This document shows, one piece after another, positions 1 to 8,526 of a stretch of DNA of 23,518 bases. The stretch spans positions 1-23,518 of the forward strand of contig NWUY0300107671.1 of assembly GCA_004151065.3 (NCBI GenBank), given 5' to 3'. A program made the translations under genes and the position numbers. The notes below the pieces were generated by a model. The model was not told the DNA's origin. It saw only the letters and a program-made list of their open reading frames with translations, and did no database searches. Position 1 is the first letter of the stretch. Every line of letters starts with the position of its first letter. Origin of the DNA: Larix sibirica. Its lineage: Eukaryota > Streptophyta > Pinopsida > Pinales > Pinaceae.

Positions 1-357
1 ATCATGCTCTGCAGAATCTTGGTAACAGTCTGGAAACTTTGGTGTCTAATTTCAGAAAGGTAGATTTTGTACATGTTTACAAAGAACAAAATGAGCTAGC
101 AATGGTCTATCAAAAGCTCGATTACTAAAAGTAATGAAAAACAGGGCATGAAAAAACTGGACTTTTTTTGTAGCTTTTAAATTTTTGAATTTTGGAAAGA
201 TCCAATATGGGAAAAGATAAATTCAGTTAACATTTGGATAGTTTATGCAATGTAAGACAAGTATATACTCATATTACAATAGTACTGTTTCGCACCTATG
301 GAATGTATTCTATGCTCATTATGATCAATAAATATACTTTTTTCTTAGGAAAAAAAA
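1..357 (+). mobile_element. 3' end of a plant L1-type LINE (RNase H C-terminus plus A-tail), cut by the window edge
   Basis: Frame 1 from the first base reads as the C-terminal part of the RNase H domain found in plant LINE ORF2 proteins. The residues VHVYKEQNELA at about 64-96 match the family pattern (aromatic-x-H-V-aromatic-R-E-x-N), and the complete LINE at 11498-17675 has the equivalent SHVFRELNQDSDKLS. The frame stops at 126-128. An untranslated tail follows, ending in TTTTTTCTTAGG plus eight A at 350-357, almost the same terminus as the full LINE (TTTTTTTCTTGG plus A). The two copies therefore appear to belong to related families. Most of the element, and any 5' target-site duplication, lies outside the window. 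Confidence 0.72.
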
Positions 358-371
358 GCTATATTCTTACC

Positions 372-407
372 TATATATATATATATATATATATAGATAG
401 ATAGATA
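372..407. repeat. Microsatellite (TA)12(GATA)3
   Basis: Twelve TA dinucleotides (372-395) run straight into three GATA units (396-407). The repeat starts 14 bp after the A-tail of the LINE end at 350-357. Simple repeats often grow beside retroposon tails, but here that origin is inference. Confidence 0.95.
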
Positions 408-864
408 AGTATTAAGGTTGGTCAATTTATTTTATCTTTTTAGGATACTTAATATTTATGAATGAAAGTAAATAGCAATTGAAATGGAAAGCGATGTCAT
501 CCAATCATGATTGGACGAGTAGAGAAGGTTAGTCTGATCCCATGCCACCCGATCGCTTCCCTACAGACTTCTCAATTGGTATTTGAGTGTGATGAACAGA
601 GGGGAAGGAGAGACTAACTATTCAATTTCAATCTTGATGGTAGAAGATACACAAAGGAATAATCGGGGAAATCAAGCAAATCAAGTCCTCTTTCATTTCC
701 CCGGGGACTATTTTTCCTCTATTTTGTTGAGTTCGAGCAAGTCAGCATGAGTTCTAGGCGAGTATGTCGAGCTTTGGGTGAGTATGTTGAGTTGAAAAAG
801 AGTCTTGTGTGAGTACTAGTCTTGGGGGTTGACTCGTCCTTACTCGTGAGTCTTGGGTGAGTGG
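408..864. other. No recognisable gene; short GAGT-rich stretch
   Basis: No open frame of useful length and no motif I can assign. Positions 725-860 repeat words such as GAGTATGT, GAGTCTTG and GGGTGAGT, which suggests a degenerate short repeat. It could be the 5' part of the gypsy fragment that follows, but I see no LTR end or primer-binding site. Confidence 0.5.
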
Positions 865-1458
865 TGCTTCAATGGTATTGATGCCTGGATTCAAAGTCTA
901 TCCATGTAATTTGAATCTCAATCGAGGATTACTAGGATCAACAAACTAGAAGGGACAACAATTAATCTAGATGGGATAGTATTGTAGTGATGGTTGAATA
1001 TCTACAATCACTCCACCTTGGGGATCTCCAAATCAAAACCCTATAACATCGTAGACACAATTCTGTGAGGCATTGCAACATCATTTTACAGACCATGGTA
1101 TTATTATTCTTTATGGGCACACTAGATTGATCTTCTCTAGATATCTAGCATATTGGTTCAAGCTTATATTTCTCATTTCACTATCTATCGCTTGATAACT
1201 TGTTCACTATATAAAATTTATTATTGGTTTTTTTATTTCTTTAAGAGAGGTTCAAATGTTTGTCTACAATAAATTTAATCACACTTTGAAAGAGAAGTTA
1301 CAACATAACACAAGTTGGGGATGCACCTTATTTCCTCTCCTTATTCTTCCTCTACTTTTCTCCATTCACCTAGCCCTTCTCATTCATCTCATGGGCCTAC
1401 AATGGCCTCTTCTCCACTTCCTAGCACAGCTTCTCCTACAACTTGCAAACCCTCTTAT

Positions 1459-1500
1459 TGCTCTTTTCATAAATCTAATAACCATTCATCTGAAGAGTGT
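1459..1500 (+). other. Variant zinc knuckle (C-x2-H-x4-H-x4-C) of the gypsy gag
   Basis: The residues C, H, H and C have the exact spacing of a retroviral CCHC knuckle, with His in place of the second Cys. They sit in an open frame (1315-1551) whose upstream part is a Ser/Pro-rich linker, as expected ahead of a gag nucleic-acid-binding motif. Confidence 0.6.
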
Positions 1501-1984
1501 CGTGTGATGTTGCATCAAGCTCCTCCTAGGGCCCCCTTTTATAAACAATAAAACACCTATCTTGCACACTTGACCTCTCTACAAAGATTGGAGATCAGTG
1601 AAGTCTCAAACCCTACCACCCCTTATGTAAACATGATTCTTAAAACCCACAATAATACTTAAAATGATAGAAAATCCTTGTTTACTTATAATCGTGAGAT
1701 CAAGGAATGCATTTACCATCTCATCCTCGATAATGGTAGAAAAAAAATTGGTTGCAACATCTCTCCTTTCATAACTCAAGATCCCCACCACTACTCATCC
1801 TCACCCTTATCATTTTGGGTGGGTCACTAGTTATGGCATTCGTTCCCTAATTAGTTGTGGTTGCTTAGTCATATTTGCTATATCTCCTTTTCAAGATATA
1901 ATTGAATGTGATGTTACCCCATGGGTTGTGTTGATCTCATATTAGGTTGTCCATACTAGCCATATCATAAAGCCATCTATGATG

Positions 1985-2182
1985 CAATTCTAAATCAATA
2001 TTTTTTGTTCCAGGGTGCAAAGGGATTCAAGTTTAACACTATTGCTAACACAATCTCACAACTCCTTATTATCATACATCAATCAATTCTAAATCAATAT
2101 TTTTTGTTACAGGGTGCAAAGGGATTCAAGTTTAACACTATTGCTAACACAATCTCACAACTCCTTATTATCATACATCAAT
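1985..2182 (+). repeat. 99-bp tandem duplication, two copies, nearly identical
   Basis: Copies 1985-2083 and 2084-2182 differ at one visible position (TTGTTCC versus TTGTTAC). The period is 99 bp, so the frame is kept across both copies, and an 84-codon open frame (2005-2259) spans them. The unit covers the C-terminal end of the gypsy protease domain (QYFLxQGAKGFKFN). The near-identity contrasts with the heavy decay around it, so the duplication is much younger than the element. Confidence 0.95.
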
Positions 2183-2330
2183 CAAACAAGTGTGGCATCA
2201 TGAAAAAATGCCTCAATTTATGTGTGGCGCATCTATTCAAACTGAATATTATAGTATAGTAGGGTCCTACATCCCTTCAAACAAACTATAGTACATGATT
2301 ATCAAAGTGTGTTTGACGAGCTTTAAGTTT

Positions 2331-2888
2331 TTTACTTGCAACATAAGATTTTTCACATACTTTTAATCTTGTTCTAAAGGTCATTAGCGAATGCACCGAT
2401 TGACAAGTTATTGATTATTGAGGCAACAATGCATTGGCATGCCCATGTATACTCAATTACAAAGTTTCAAACTAAAATAATAATGAAAAGGATGTTTCGT
2501 TCCAAGCAAACTTGGAGGTGCATGCGAGGATGAAACCATTAATAGATCTCACTATGCAACATCAATCATATTTTATTTGTTTTCAATAAGCCTTGCCCAA
2601 TTTGTGTTATGCACAGCATGCTATGCATACATTGCATCCACTTAAACAACTATTTATTGAAGACTCCATCACAAACCGTACGAGACTTCAATTAGGGGAA
2701 GAGAGTTATGTTCTAGAGATTAAAATATGGGAAGAAAATTATGTCCAACTAGTGGTTGCTACCATTCACTTGGCAAGTCCTTGTCCCGCTCCTCCAAAAT
2801 GTCATCAAATATGCATTGTTTTATTTCCTTTTTAATATTAATTATGAAAAGTCACATGTTGTCAAAACGACACATATCACCATATGCT
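2331..2888. other. Region upstream of the RAD23-like gene; no gene seen
   Basis: Only short open frames, with no recognisable protein motif. It probably contains the rest of the gypsy decay zone, followed by the promoter region of the RAD23-like gene. Nothing else can be supported. Confidence 0.5.
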
Positions 2889-2897
2889 TATATAAAT
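2889..2897 (+). promoter_or_regulatory. TATA-like box upstream of the RAD23-like gene
   Basis: TATATAAAT lies 144 bp upstream of the ATG at 3041. A start about 30 bp downstream would give a leader of roughly 110-120 nt with no ATG in it. That leader (about 2940-3040) is more GC-rich than its surroundings and resembles a real 5' UTR. The match is good, but in AT-rich DNA such a box can arise by chance. Confidence 0.45.
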
Positions 2898-3040
2898 GTT
2901 TTTGTAATTGGAACATTCAAACATATAATTATTCATTCAATACTCGATCGCTATCTTCGTGTACTCTGTGTCTTCTGTGCTTTGTGTGTGGCGTTCTGGG
3001 AGGAGGAATTTAGCGTTCGGTTCTTTGTAGAGTCGCGAGA

Positions 3041-3976
3041 ATGAAGATCTCCATCAAAGTTTTGAATGGAAACAAGTTCGATATCGAGGTGCAGCCCACG
3101 GATACAGTTCTTAATGTCAAGAAACAAATACAAAGAGTTAAAGGACAGCAAACTTATCCAACTGAACAGCAGTTACTCATTTATCAGGGGAAGGTGCTCA
3201 AGGACGAAACCACTCTTCAAGAAACCAAAGTTGGTGAGAATAGTTTCCTCGTACTTATGCTTTCGAAGACTAAGGTTTCAACAGCTGGAACTTCAATAAC
3301 CCAGCAGCCTTTTGAAGCTCAGCTCCCATCTTCGCCTACTGTTGGCACTGGAACAACACAGTTACATGCAAATGCAAATAATCAAGCAGCTACTGCAACT
3401 GACACAGCTGAGGCTGGGCCTAATGCAGTTCCGTTAAATCTTTTCCCACAGGGTCTCCCCAGTTTGCCAACTGGAGCTAGAGCAGCGGCCACCTCTGAGG
3501 CTAGACCTAATGCAGTTCAGGCTCTCCCCAATATGAGAAGTGGTGGGGGGGTTTTGACTAATGCTCAGCTGCTTGTTGAGGTTGTTGACTTTTTACGAAG
3601 TAGCCCACAATTCGAGGATCTACGTCCAATGGTGCAGGCAAACCCTAAAATATTGGAGCCCATGCTTCAGAATCTGGGCAAAAAACGTCCTCGAGTGATG
3701 GAAGTTATTAATGATAATTTGGCTGATATCCTTCGCCTTGTTAGTCAACCAGTTAAACGCGCAAAACGTGATGACAACAACCAGCTTGCTGGAACAATGC
3801 CGCAGGCCACCAACCTAAGCCCAGAGCAATGTGAGGCAGTTAAACGTCTGAAAGGCATGGGATTTGAGCGTGGCCGTGTTATGCAAGTTTTTTTGGCGTG
3901 TGACAAGAATGAAGAATTGGCATTGAAATATCTTCTCAATGATGCTCGTGATGCGACCAACCAAACTTTTTTATGA
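3041..3976 (+). CDS. RAD23: RAD23-like ubiquitin receptor lacking UBA1, intronless retrocopy
   Basis: RAD23 proteins shuttle polyubiquitinated substrates to the proteasome and bind XPC/Rad4 in nucleotide excision repair. This 311-residue ORF has a UBL domain at 1-78 (LLIYQGKVLKDETTL, strongly RAD23-like), a Pro/Ala/Thr linker, an XPC-binding domain at 183-237 (MVQANPKILEPMLQNLGKK) and the C-terminal UBA at 259-302 (LKGMGFERGRVMQVFLACDK). The central UBA1, with its usual MGGGxWDRDxV and YLYSGIP motifs, is absent. The linker goes from Ala/Thr-rich sequence straight to PNAVPLNLFPQGLP, which normally lies after UBA1. Plant RAD23 is usually about 370-420 residues and intron-rich, so this intronless copy looks like a retrogene from a transcript missing UBA1 exons. 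The start is chosen because the UBL begins at this Met, with A at -3. No A-tail remains. The frame is free of stops although all neighbours are riddled with them. Confidence 0.88.
   Translation: MKISIKVLNGNKFDIEVQPTDTVLNVKKQIQRVKGQQTYPTEQQLLIYQGKVLKDETTLQETKVGENSFLVLMLSKTKVSTAGTSITQQPFEAQLPSSPTVGTGTTQLHANANNQAATATDTAEAGPNAVPLNLFPQGLPSLPTGARAAATSEARPNAVQALPNMRSGGGVLTNAQLLVEVVDFLRSSPQFEDLRPMVQANPKILEPMLQNLGKKRPRVMEVINDNLADILRLVSQPVKRAKRDDNNQLAGTMPQATNLSPEQCEAVKRLKGMGFERGRVMQVFLACDKNEELALKYLLNDARDATNQTFL
3410..3562 (+). repeat. Imperfect in-frame tandem duplication inside the RAD23-like linker
   Basis: GAGGCTGGGCCTAATGCAG at 3410 recurs as GAGGCTAGACCTAATGCAG at 3497, 87 bp on. Both copies then reach a CAGG(G/C)TCTCCCCA block, but the second lacks 18 nt, which removes six residues (P-L-N-L-F-P). 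The protein shows E124-A-G-P-N-A-V followed by E153-A-R-P-N-A-V. Both the duplication and the deletion keep the frame. Confidence 0.75.
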
Positions 3977-4056
3977 ACCGGCTTATTAATATTTATTATT
4001 ATTCCTAGTTTCAAAAACTTTCCGTTTGGTATTAAAGAAGTGCATGTGTTTTTTAA

Positions 4057-4170
4057 CTTTTCCATAATTGTACATTAAGATGACTCTGTCTTCCAAGATC
4101 TTTTTAATTGTACATTTACTTTTCCATAATGGTGCATTAAGTTGTGTTTTCAAGATCTTTTTTCAATTCA
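4057..4170 (+). repeat. 62-bp imperfect tandem duplication in the 3' flank of the RAD23-like gene
   Basis: CTTTTCCATAATTGTACATT at 4057 recurs as CTTTTCCATAATGGTGCATT at 4119, and both copies end near CAAGATCTTTTT. The block starts about 80 bp after the stop codon and so probably lies in the 3' UTR. I see no canonical AATAAA there. Confidence 0.8.
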
Positions 4171-4224
4171 TAAACACATTATATTATTTTAATTATAATA
4201 TTATTTATCATGCAATGGGAAGTT

Positions 4225-4550
4225 AGAACCACATCAACCCATATATATATTAGAATTTCTAAAGCCATTCCCTCATTTTCTTTGGTGTTAACTAGTGAGT
4301 TGTTCTTGTGCAGCACATCGAAGAATTCAATTACTTCAAAGTCGCCAACCAAGGCTTGGATTCTATTAACAATTCTTGCGAATTGTGTCTTTTCTAGTGA
4401 TGTTAAATGGAAGTGTCGATATCAAATGACAAAGGAAGAGTCTCCTATTAGTACTATGATAAGATTTACTCCTCTAGCCTTCAACAACATTAATCCTTAG
4501 ATTACTAGTGCCTTTACCTGATTGTTTGTTGTTATCCCTAGTCCATAAGT
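4225..4550 (-). pseudogene. RNase H domain fragment of a retroelement
   Basis: Read on the minus strand, this stretch shows in order a DNNKQ remnant of the usual GxGxNNxAE motif (about 4530-4545), LKARGVNLIIV, a GDSSFVI motif and VIEFFDVLHKNNSLV, then NEGMALE near 4260. The order and spacing match the RNase H domains of plant retroelements, and the HVLREx(N/E)NxxAD motif is recognisable although degraded (the His and Arg are lost). Homology stops near 4225 with no A-tail, so this is an isolated fragment. Whether it came from a LINE or an LTR element cannot be decided. The plus-strand ORF at 4210-4500 is its shadow. Confidence 0.55.
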
Positions 4551-5133
4551 GTAGTTAATTTTAAATATGTAATTCAAAAATATTTATAAAGCCTCAAGGG
4601 TTAGGTCAATCTCTCATGAGCCAAAATATGAAATATTTTATCTTGAAATATCAAAACATTTATTGAAAATAATATAAATCAGTTAATAGATTAACTTGAA
4701 TTAAACATTGAAAAAATCATTAAAATTGAAATAATTCTCATGGTTACTCTAATATATTTTTCTAGAAAAAATGATATTTAATTAGTAAATAGGTTCAAAG
4801 AATAGAAAGTTACATGTGTTACTTGCTTCATTATGAATTCATAAAACCAAGTAAAAATTACCTACTATTCTAGCTTCATAATGGGGTGAGCCTTATGCAT
4901 TCTAGTACTTTTCATGTTATGAATATCATTGTAAGGGATAACATATCTATATTAGGGATTCGTAAGGATATTTGATAGGATTTTAGGTCCTTAAAATGAC
5001 CTTTACAAATTCCAAGAGTCACCTCAGGATGAGGAATGGTGAGTTATGACTAAGCAACCAACTCCTAACCAAGTAGCATTAGGTTTTTTATAGCTAGAAT
5101 TAGTTTTAGGTTTACTCTTGAAATATTTTTTAT
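4551..5133. other. AT-rich stretch without a recognisable gene
   Basis: Many stops in all frames and no motif I can name. On the minus strand CTATAAAAA (about 5081-5090) lies just downstream of the U3-like repeat at 5134-5380, so part of this region may be the R/U5 portion of an old LTR. That is not demonstrable here. Confidence 0.4.
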
Positions 5134-5380
5134 TCTTATAGAAGTTTCTAGTGGATTTCTATGAGTCACTAACTCCACACGGGTGAATCATGTTGAGATG
5201 GCATGGATACCACTTGGATCTGCATGGAATAATTGAACACTTACCTGGTTACTTGGACATAACTTTGGCATACAGACTTTGTTTGAGAAAGCAAATCATC
5301 ATTGGAAATATATCAATGCATAGAATACCATAAATACCTCCAAATTATATGTACCAGAGGTTAGAGACTTCAAAAGTCCA
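5134..5380 (-). repeat. Diverged dispersed repeat, copy A (U3-like LTR block)
   Basis: This segment aligns by eye, in the same orientation, with 18031-18270. Shared words in order are AGAAGT.TCTAGT.GATT, ACTCCACA, TGAATC, ATGGAT.CCA, TGCATGGAA.AATT and GGTTA.AGAC. Copy B lies in the LTR of the minus-strand gypsy element, on the U3 side of its TATA box, so copy A is probably a related LTR fragment. Beyond the block the two copies cannot be aligned by eye. Confidence 0.5.
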
Positions 5381-5439
5381 TTAACTAGAGGCTTTTTTTA
5401 CTATGGTATGTTAATGAGATATTTAGGATATCACTTATA

Positions 5440-6052
5440 TATTTTTTATTTAGGGTGGTGCATTTATTTGTAAATTTAATGAAGGGAAGCATAACATCGA
5501 ACAGGTAAGAATTGAGAATTGATATTAGCAATAGTATGTAATATTTAGCGGCTGTGCCTTTAATGGAAAACTAGCGTGATAGCCAAGTATATGTTTTTTA
5601 TTTAGGGTGATGCCTTTATTTTTAAAGTTAATGAAAGGAAGCATAATATTGAATTGGATAAGAATTGATATTAGCAACAAGATATAATATTTAGCGATGG
5701 TGCCTTTATTTTTAAAGTTGATGAAGGGAAGCATAATATCGAATTGGGTAAGAATTGGTATTGGCAACATGATATAATTGATAGCCAAATATATATTTTT
5801 CATTTAGGGCAATGCATGCGATTTTTATTTAGGGTAGTTCCTTTATTTTTAAAGTTAATGAAGGGAAGCATAATATCGAACTAGATACGAATTGATATTA
5901 GTGATGGGATATACTAGGAAACTAGCTTGATAGCCAAATGTATCTTTTTTATTTAAGGCGGTGCATGTTATTTTTATTTAGGGCAGTGCCTTTATTTTTA
6001 AAGTTATTAAAGGGAAGCATAATATCAAACTGGGTAGGAATTGATAGGAATT
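5440..6052. repeat. Tandem array, five copies of a 93-150 bp unit
   Basis: The core GAAGGGAAGCATAATATCGA recurs with small changes near 5481, 5634, 5723, 5860 and 6010. It is preceded each time by a version of GCCTTTATTTTTAAAGTTAA and followed by AAGAATTGATATTAGCAA. Most units also carry TTTTTATTTAGGG and GATAGCCAA(A/G)TATAT. Unit length varies through internal gains and losses. It does not encode a protein; the minus-strand ORF at 5525-5803 is only read-through of the repeat. Confidence 0.85.
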
Positions 6053-6330
6053 ACAAAAGTAGTTATGTATTGCAACATTTTATGAGACACGTGGAAGTGT
6101 GGCGATGATGAGTGAGGACCGAATGGAAAATATTTGGAAAGGAGGATCAAACTACTAATGAGAGCAGCCAAGTCAAGTCATCGTTTTCATGCACAAGCTA
6201 CGTCAAACGAATTAATACTTGTCTCAAACATGTCTTTATCTGAAACAAACCTATAACCTATTCCTTGCATGATCATAATACTAAGCAGTAAATCGTGAAC
6301 TTTGCATCATTAGCCATCATTTCATAAAAA
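6053..6330. other. No gene seen between the tandem array and the candidate LTR
   Basis: Short frames only. I find no repeat, RNA gene or protein motif here. Confidence 0.5.
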
Positions 6331-7540
6331 TATCTAAGAATCCCTAATGGTGGAAACCCCAAGATGACGTCAAGCCAACTAAGGACCTAGGCTAGGATTT
6401 CAACCTTTAAAATACAGGAAGACCTGACAGTGAGGCAATTTTTTTAATTTGCACAAAAAAATTGAAGTCATGGTAAGGCCTTACAAATCTTTGTAGGATT
6501 AATGTTAGTTGACCAAAAATGTGGTCAACAATACTCTCATCTTATCACAAGATGGTACAACCCTCCAAGATCTCCAAAAACCTATCTAGGGAAAAGGAAT
6601 AAAACCCTAGCTCCACCAAATATTCTCCACAATCTATCATCAACACTAGCAAGCCTCCATGGAAAGATGTCGCCTCTTCTCCTTTTATTCAACAAGTACA
6701 ACCCTATGGTTTATCACCATACCCTAAATCCTTTCCTCATTAAGGTAGAATCCCTAACCCTAGAAATCTCCAATAATCCTCCAAGAAACCTTAGCACTCC
6801 AAGGCAAGAGAGTTCATACAATGAAGAATACACTTGAGAGAGTGAGAGACTAGTGTGCTACTCTCCTCGCATATTTAAAACATGATGATGATAAATAGAA
6901 TGGATGAAAGGACTCTCTCCTTCCTTTAATTATATCATAGGTAAAGGAGTCCAACAATATAAAATGGGTCTAAACCTCTACAAGCAACCTACAAAACACA
7001 AGTAGGCCCACACTTGCCAAGTGCTACACTCCAAGGGTACACATGTCAAGCTCCAAGGTGATTTATACACAAGTAAGGACCCAATTTAAGGGAACTCCAT
7101 GAGATTTCTCCAATGCTCCTGTTACAAGTATCCAATAACTCTGACACTCCTCCTAAGCCACTTACATGAACATTGTCACAACCTAGGCATCCCCAAGTCA
7201 ATTCCATGTGTATGTGCAAGCATCTAAGCCACCCCATGTTTCCTAGGGCTCAATTCCCTCCTTCATAATTCCAAGTGATCCTCATCCAACATGGGGTGTC
7301 CTATCCAAGAAGAAAACAATCTACATGTGGTCATTATAAAGAATGTACCAAACTATCTAAATATATCCAGTGCTCCAAAGAATAATGTCATGCAAGTATC
7401 CAGATGAGGTAAAGTAACCAATAAGTAAGACACCTCCCATGTGTAAGTCCATCGCATGCCATCTAAGGAATAATCATACACCATGTATCTCAAATCTCAT
7501 GAAGCACCTCCAAACATGCTTTAAACACTTCTAGATTAAC
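6331..7540 (-). mobile_element. Candidate LTR-like block, minus orientation
   Basis: Read on the minus strand, a TTTTAAATATG box (about 6869-6880) is followed by a CTCTC-rich stretch (AGTCTCTCACTCTCTCAAG) and then a long region with few ATG-led frames. That is the layout of an LTR promoter and R region. It lies just downstream, in minus orientation, of the gypsy reverse transcriptase fragment. No TG/CA ends, polypurine tract or target duplication could be fixed, so the ends are approximate. It may be the 3' LTR after internal deletion, or an unrelated insertion. The ORFs at 6502-6837 and 7046-7237 match nothing I know. Confidence 0.3.
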
Positions 7541-7559
7541 CTTGAAAGTTAACAAACAT

Positions 7560-8200
7560 GTTATTTCTTAGTAGAATTAAATATCATAATTTCTTCCTAG
7601 TATACTATGACAAATCAATTTTTTATTACATGCAACATGTCATTTATTAAACCCATAAATTTATCTCACTCATTGCTAAATTTGAAATACATTACTAACC
7701 ATTCATATAGAAGTTTCCTTAGCTTGAAGGTGGTGTTCCAAGTGTCTTCTTCATTGTTTCAAACTTGATGATATCCATACTTTGTATCCCTCTTGGTGAA
7801 GTACCTCAATAGTTGCAATTGATAGAATGAGTCATCAATCTTGGACAAGGGGTAAATATTATTGAGAGTGATCTAGTTGATAAAAATGTATTCAATGCGT
7901 ATTCTCTAAATTCCACCCTTATTTGGTACCAATATAATAAGGAAAACACATGGTGAGGTGACCCTCTACTCCAAAAATTTCCACAACCACATCTTCACTT
8001 CATCTAACAATAATATTGATTGCATGTATAGTACTATGTTTGATAAAGCAAAGTGCGATGGTTGTTGTATCCTTTGTTCAACTTCCCTATTAGGTGGTGT
8101 AGCTTTAAGGTCCTAGAACACTTCTTTATACACTCGCAAAAGATATTCTAGTTGAAACTTTTGTTATTTTTAACATCCTTCCAAGAATGCCTTCAAATGC
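7560..8200 (-). pseudogene. Gypsy reverse transcriptase remnant
   Basis: On the minus strand: a pre-domain linker (KEVF, then ATPPNREVEQRI) near 8080-8140, TSPC then ILVPNKGG at about 7925-7965, YPLSKIDD near 7850, a KYGYHQV block near 7780, LYEWLVM near 7700 and FVIVY at 7600-7614. These follow the fixed order of Ty3/gypsy reverse transcriptase. The catalytic Y-x-D-D has become Y-stop-E-E, and there are further stops, so no enzyme can be made. Confidence 0.82.
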
Positions 8201-8379
8201 ACTAACTCGATGTCTTTCTAGTTTTATCTCAAAAAGAGAATCACCTACATATGAACCTTGACTTGAAAAATATATTACCTTCAAGGGAAATCACCAAATA
8301 GAACTTAGAATTTCCATTGCATGCATGTATGATAAAATATTACTAGCCTTGAACAAACAATATTGGTTTTCCCTTCTGA

Positions 8380-8526
8380 AGATTCATCCATCATATACAT
8401 GTAGGGAGTAACAATCACAACACCATAGACATCAAAACACATTACATTGACTTTTGCTTTGTTAATAAAATTTGCACTAATAGAAATCAAAGCTTACAAT
8501 GGTTCGTAATTTTTAACTCTATATCC
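8380..8526 (-). pseudogene. Gypsy protease, C-terminal half (left of the insertion)
   Basis: Minus-strand reading gives DIELKITNHC at the insertion point, then, after a one-base frame change, SANFINKAKVNV and YGVVIVTPYMYM. These are the second half of the retroviral-type aspartic protease that begins at 9873-10000. The two halves join exactly at the duplicated 13-bp target site. Confidence 0.72.
8514..8526. repeat. Target-site copy 1 (TAACTCTATATCC)
   Basis: Left target-site copy. Read on the minus strand it encodes the protease residues before KITNHC, so it belongs to the host gypsy element. Identical to 8706-8718, with one mismatch to 9873-9885. Confidence 0.85.

Larger units (their letters stand above)
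865..2330 (+). mobile_element. Decayed Ty3/gypsy gag-protease fragment
   Basis: Two islands identify this stretch. First, a variant zinc knuckle, C-x2-H-x4-H-x4-C, is read at 1459-1500 (YCSFHKSNNHSSEEC), of the type found at the end of gag in some plant gypsy elements. Second, at 1715-2180 a retroviral-type aspartic protease can be followed across frameshifts: LILDNG (the DSG/DTG site at 1729-1737), THPHPYHFGWVTS, an E-C-D-V-T-P turn and CVDLILGCPY. A weak gag-like patch (DAWIQSL) lies near 870-900. After the protease, HDYQSVFDEL near 2295-2325 resembles the linker before reverse transcriptase, and then the homology fades. Stops and at least two frameshifts make it non-functional. No LTR, primer-binding site or target duplication is visible. 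Confidence 0.7.

Noticed and set aside
3745-4065. Minus-strand ORF of 106 codons
   Set aside because: It is antisense to the RAD23-like coding end and has no motif of its own.
6502-6837. Plus-strand ORF of 111 codons
   Set aside because: It lies in the candidate minus-strand LTR, has low-complexity Pro/Ser/Asn-rich composition and no recognisable domain.
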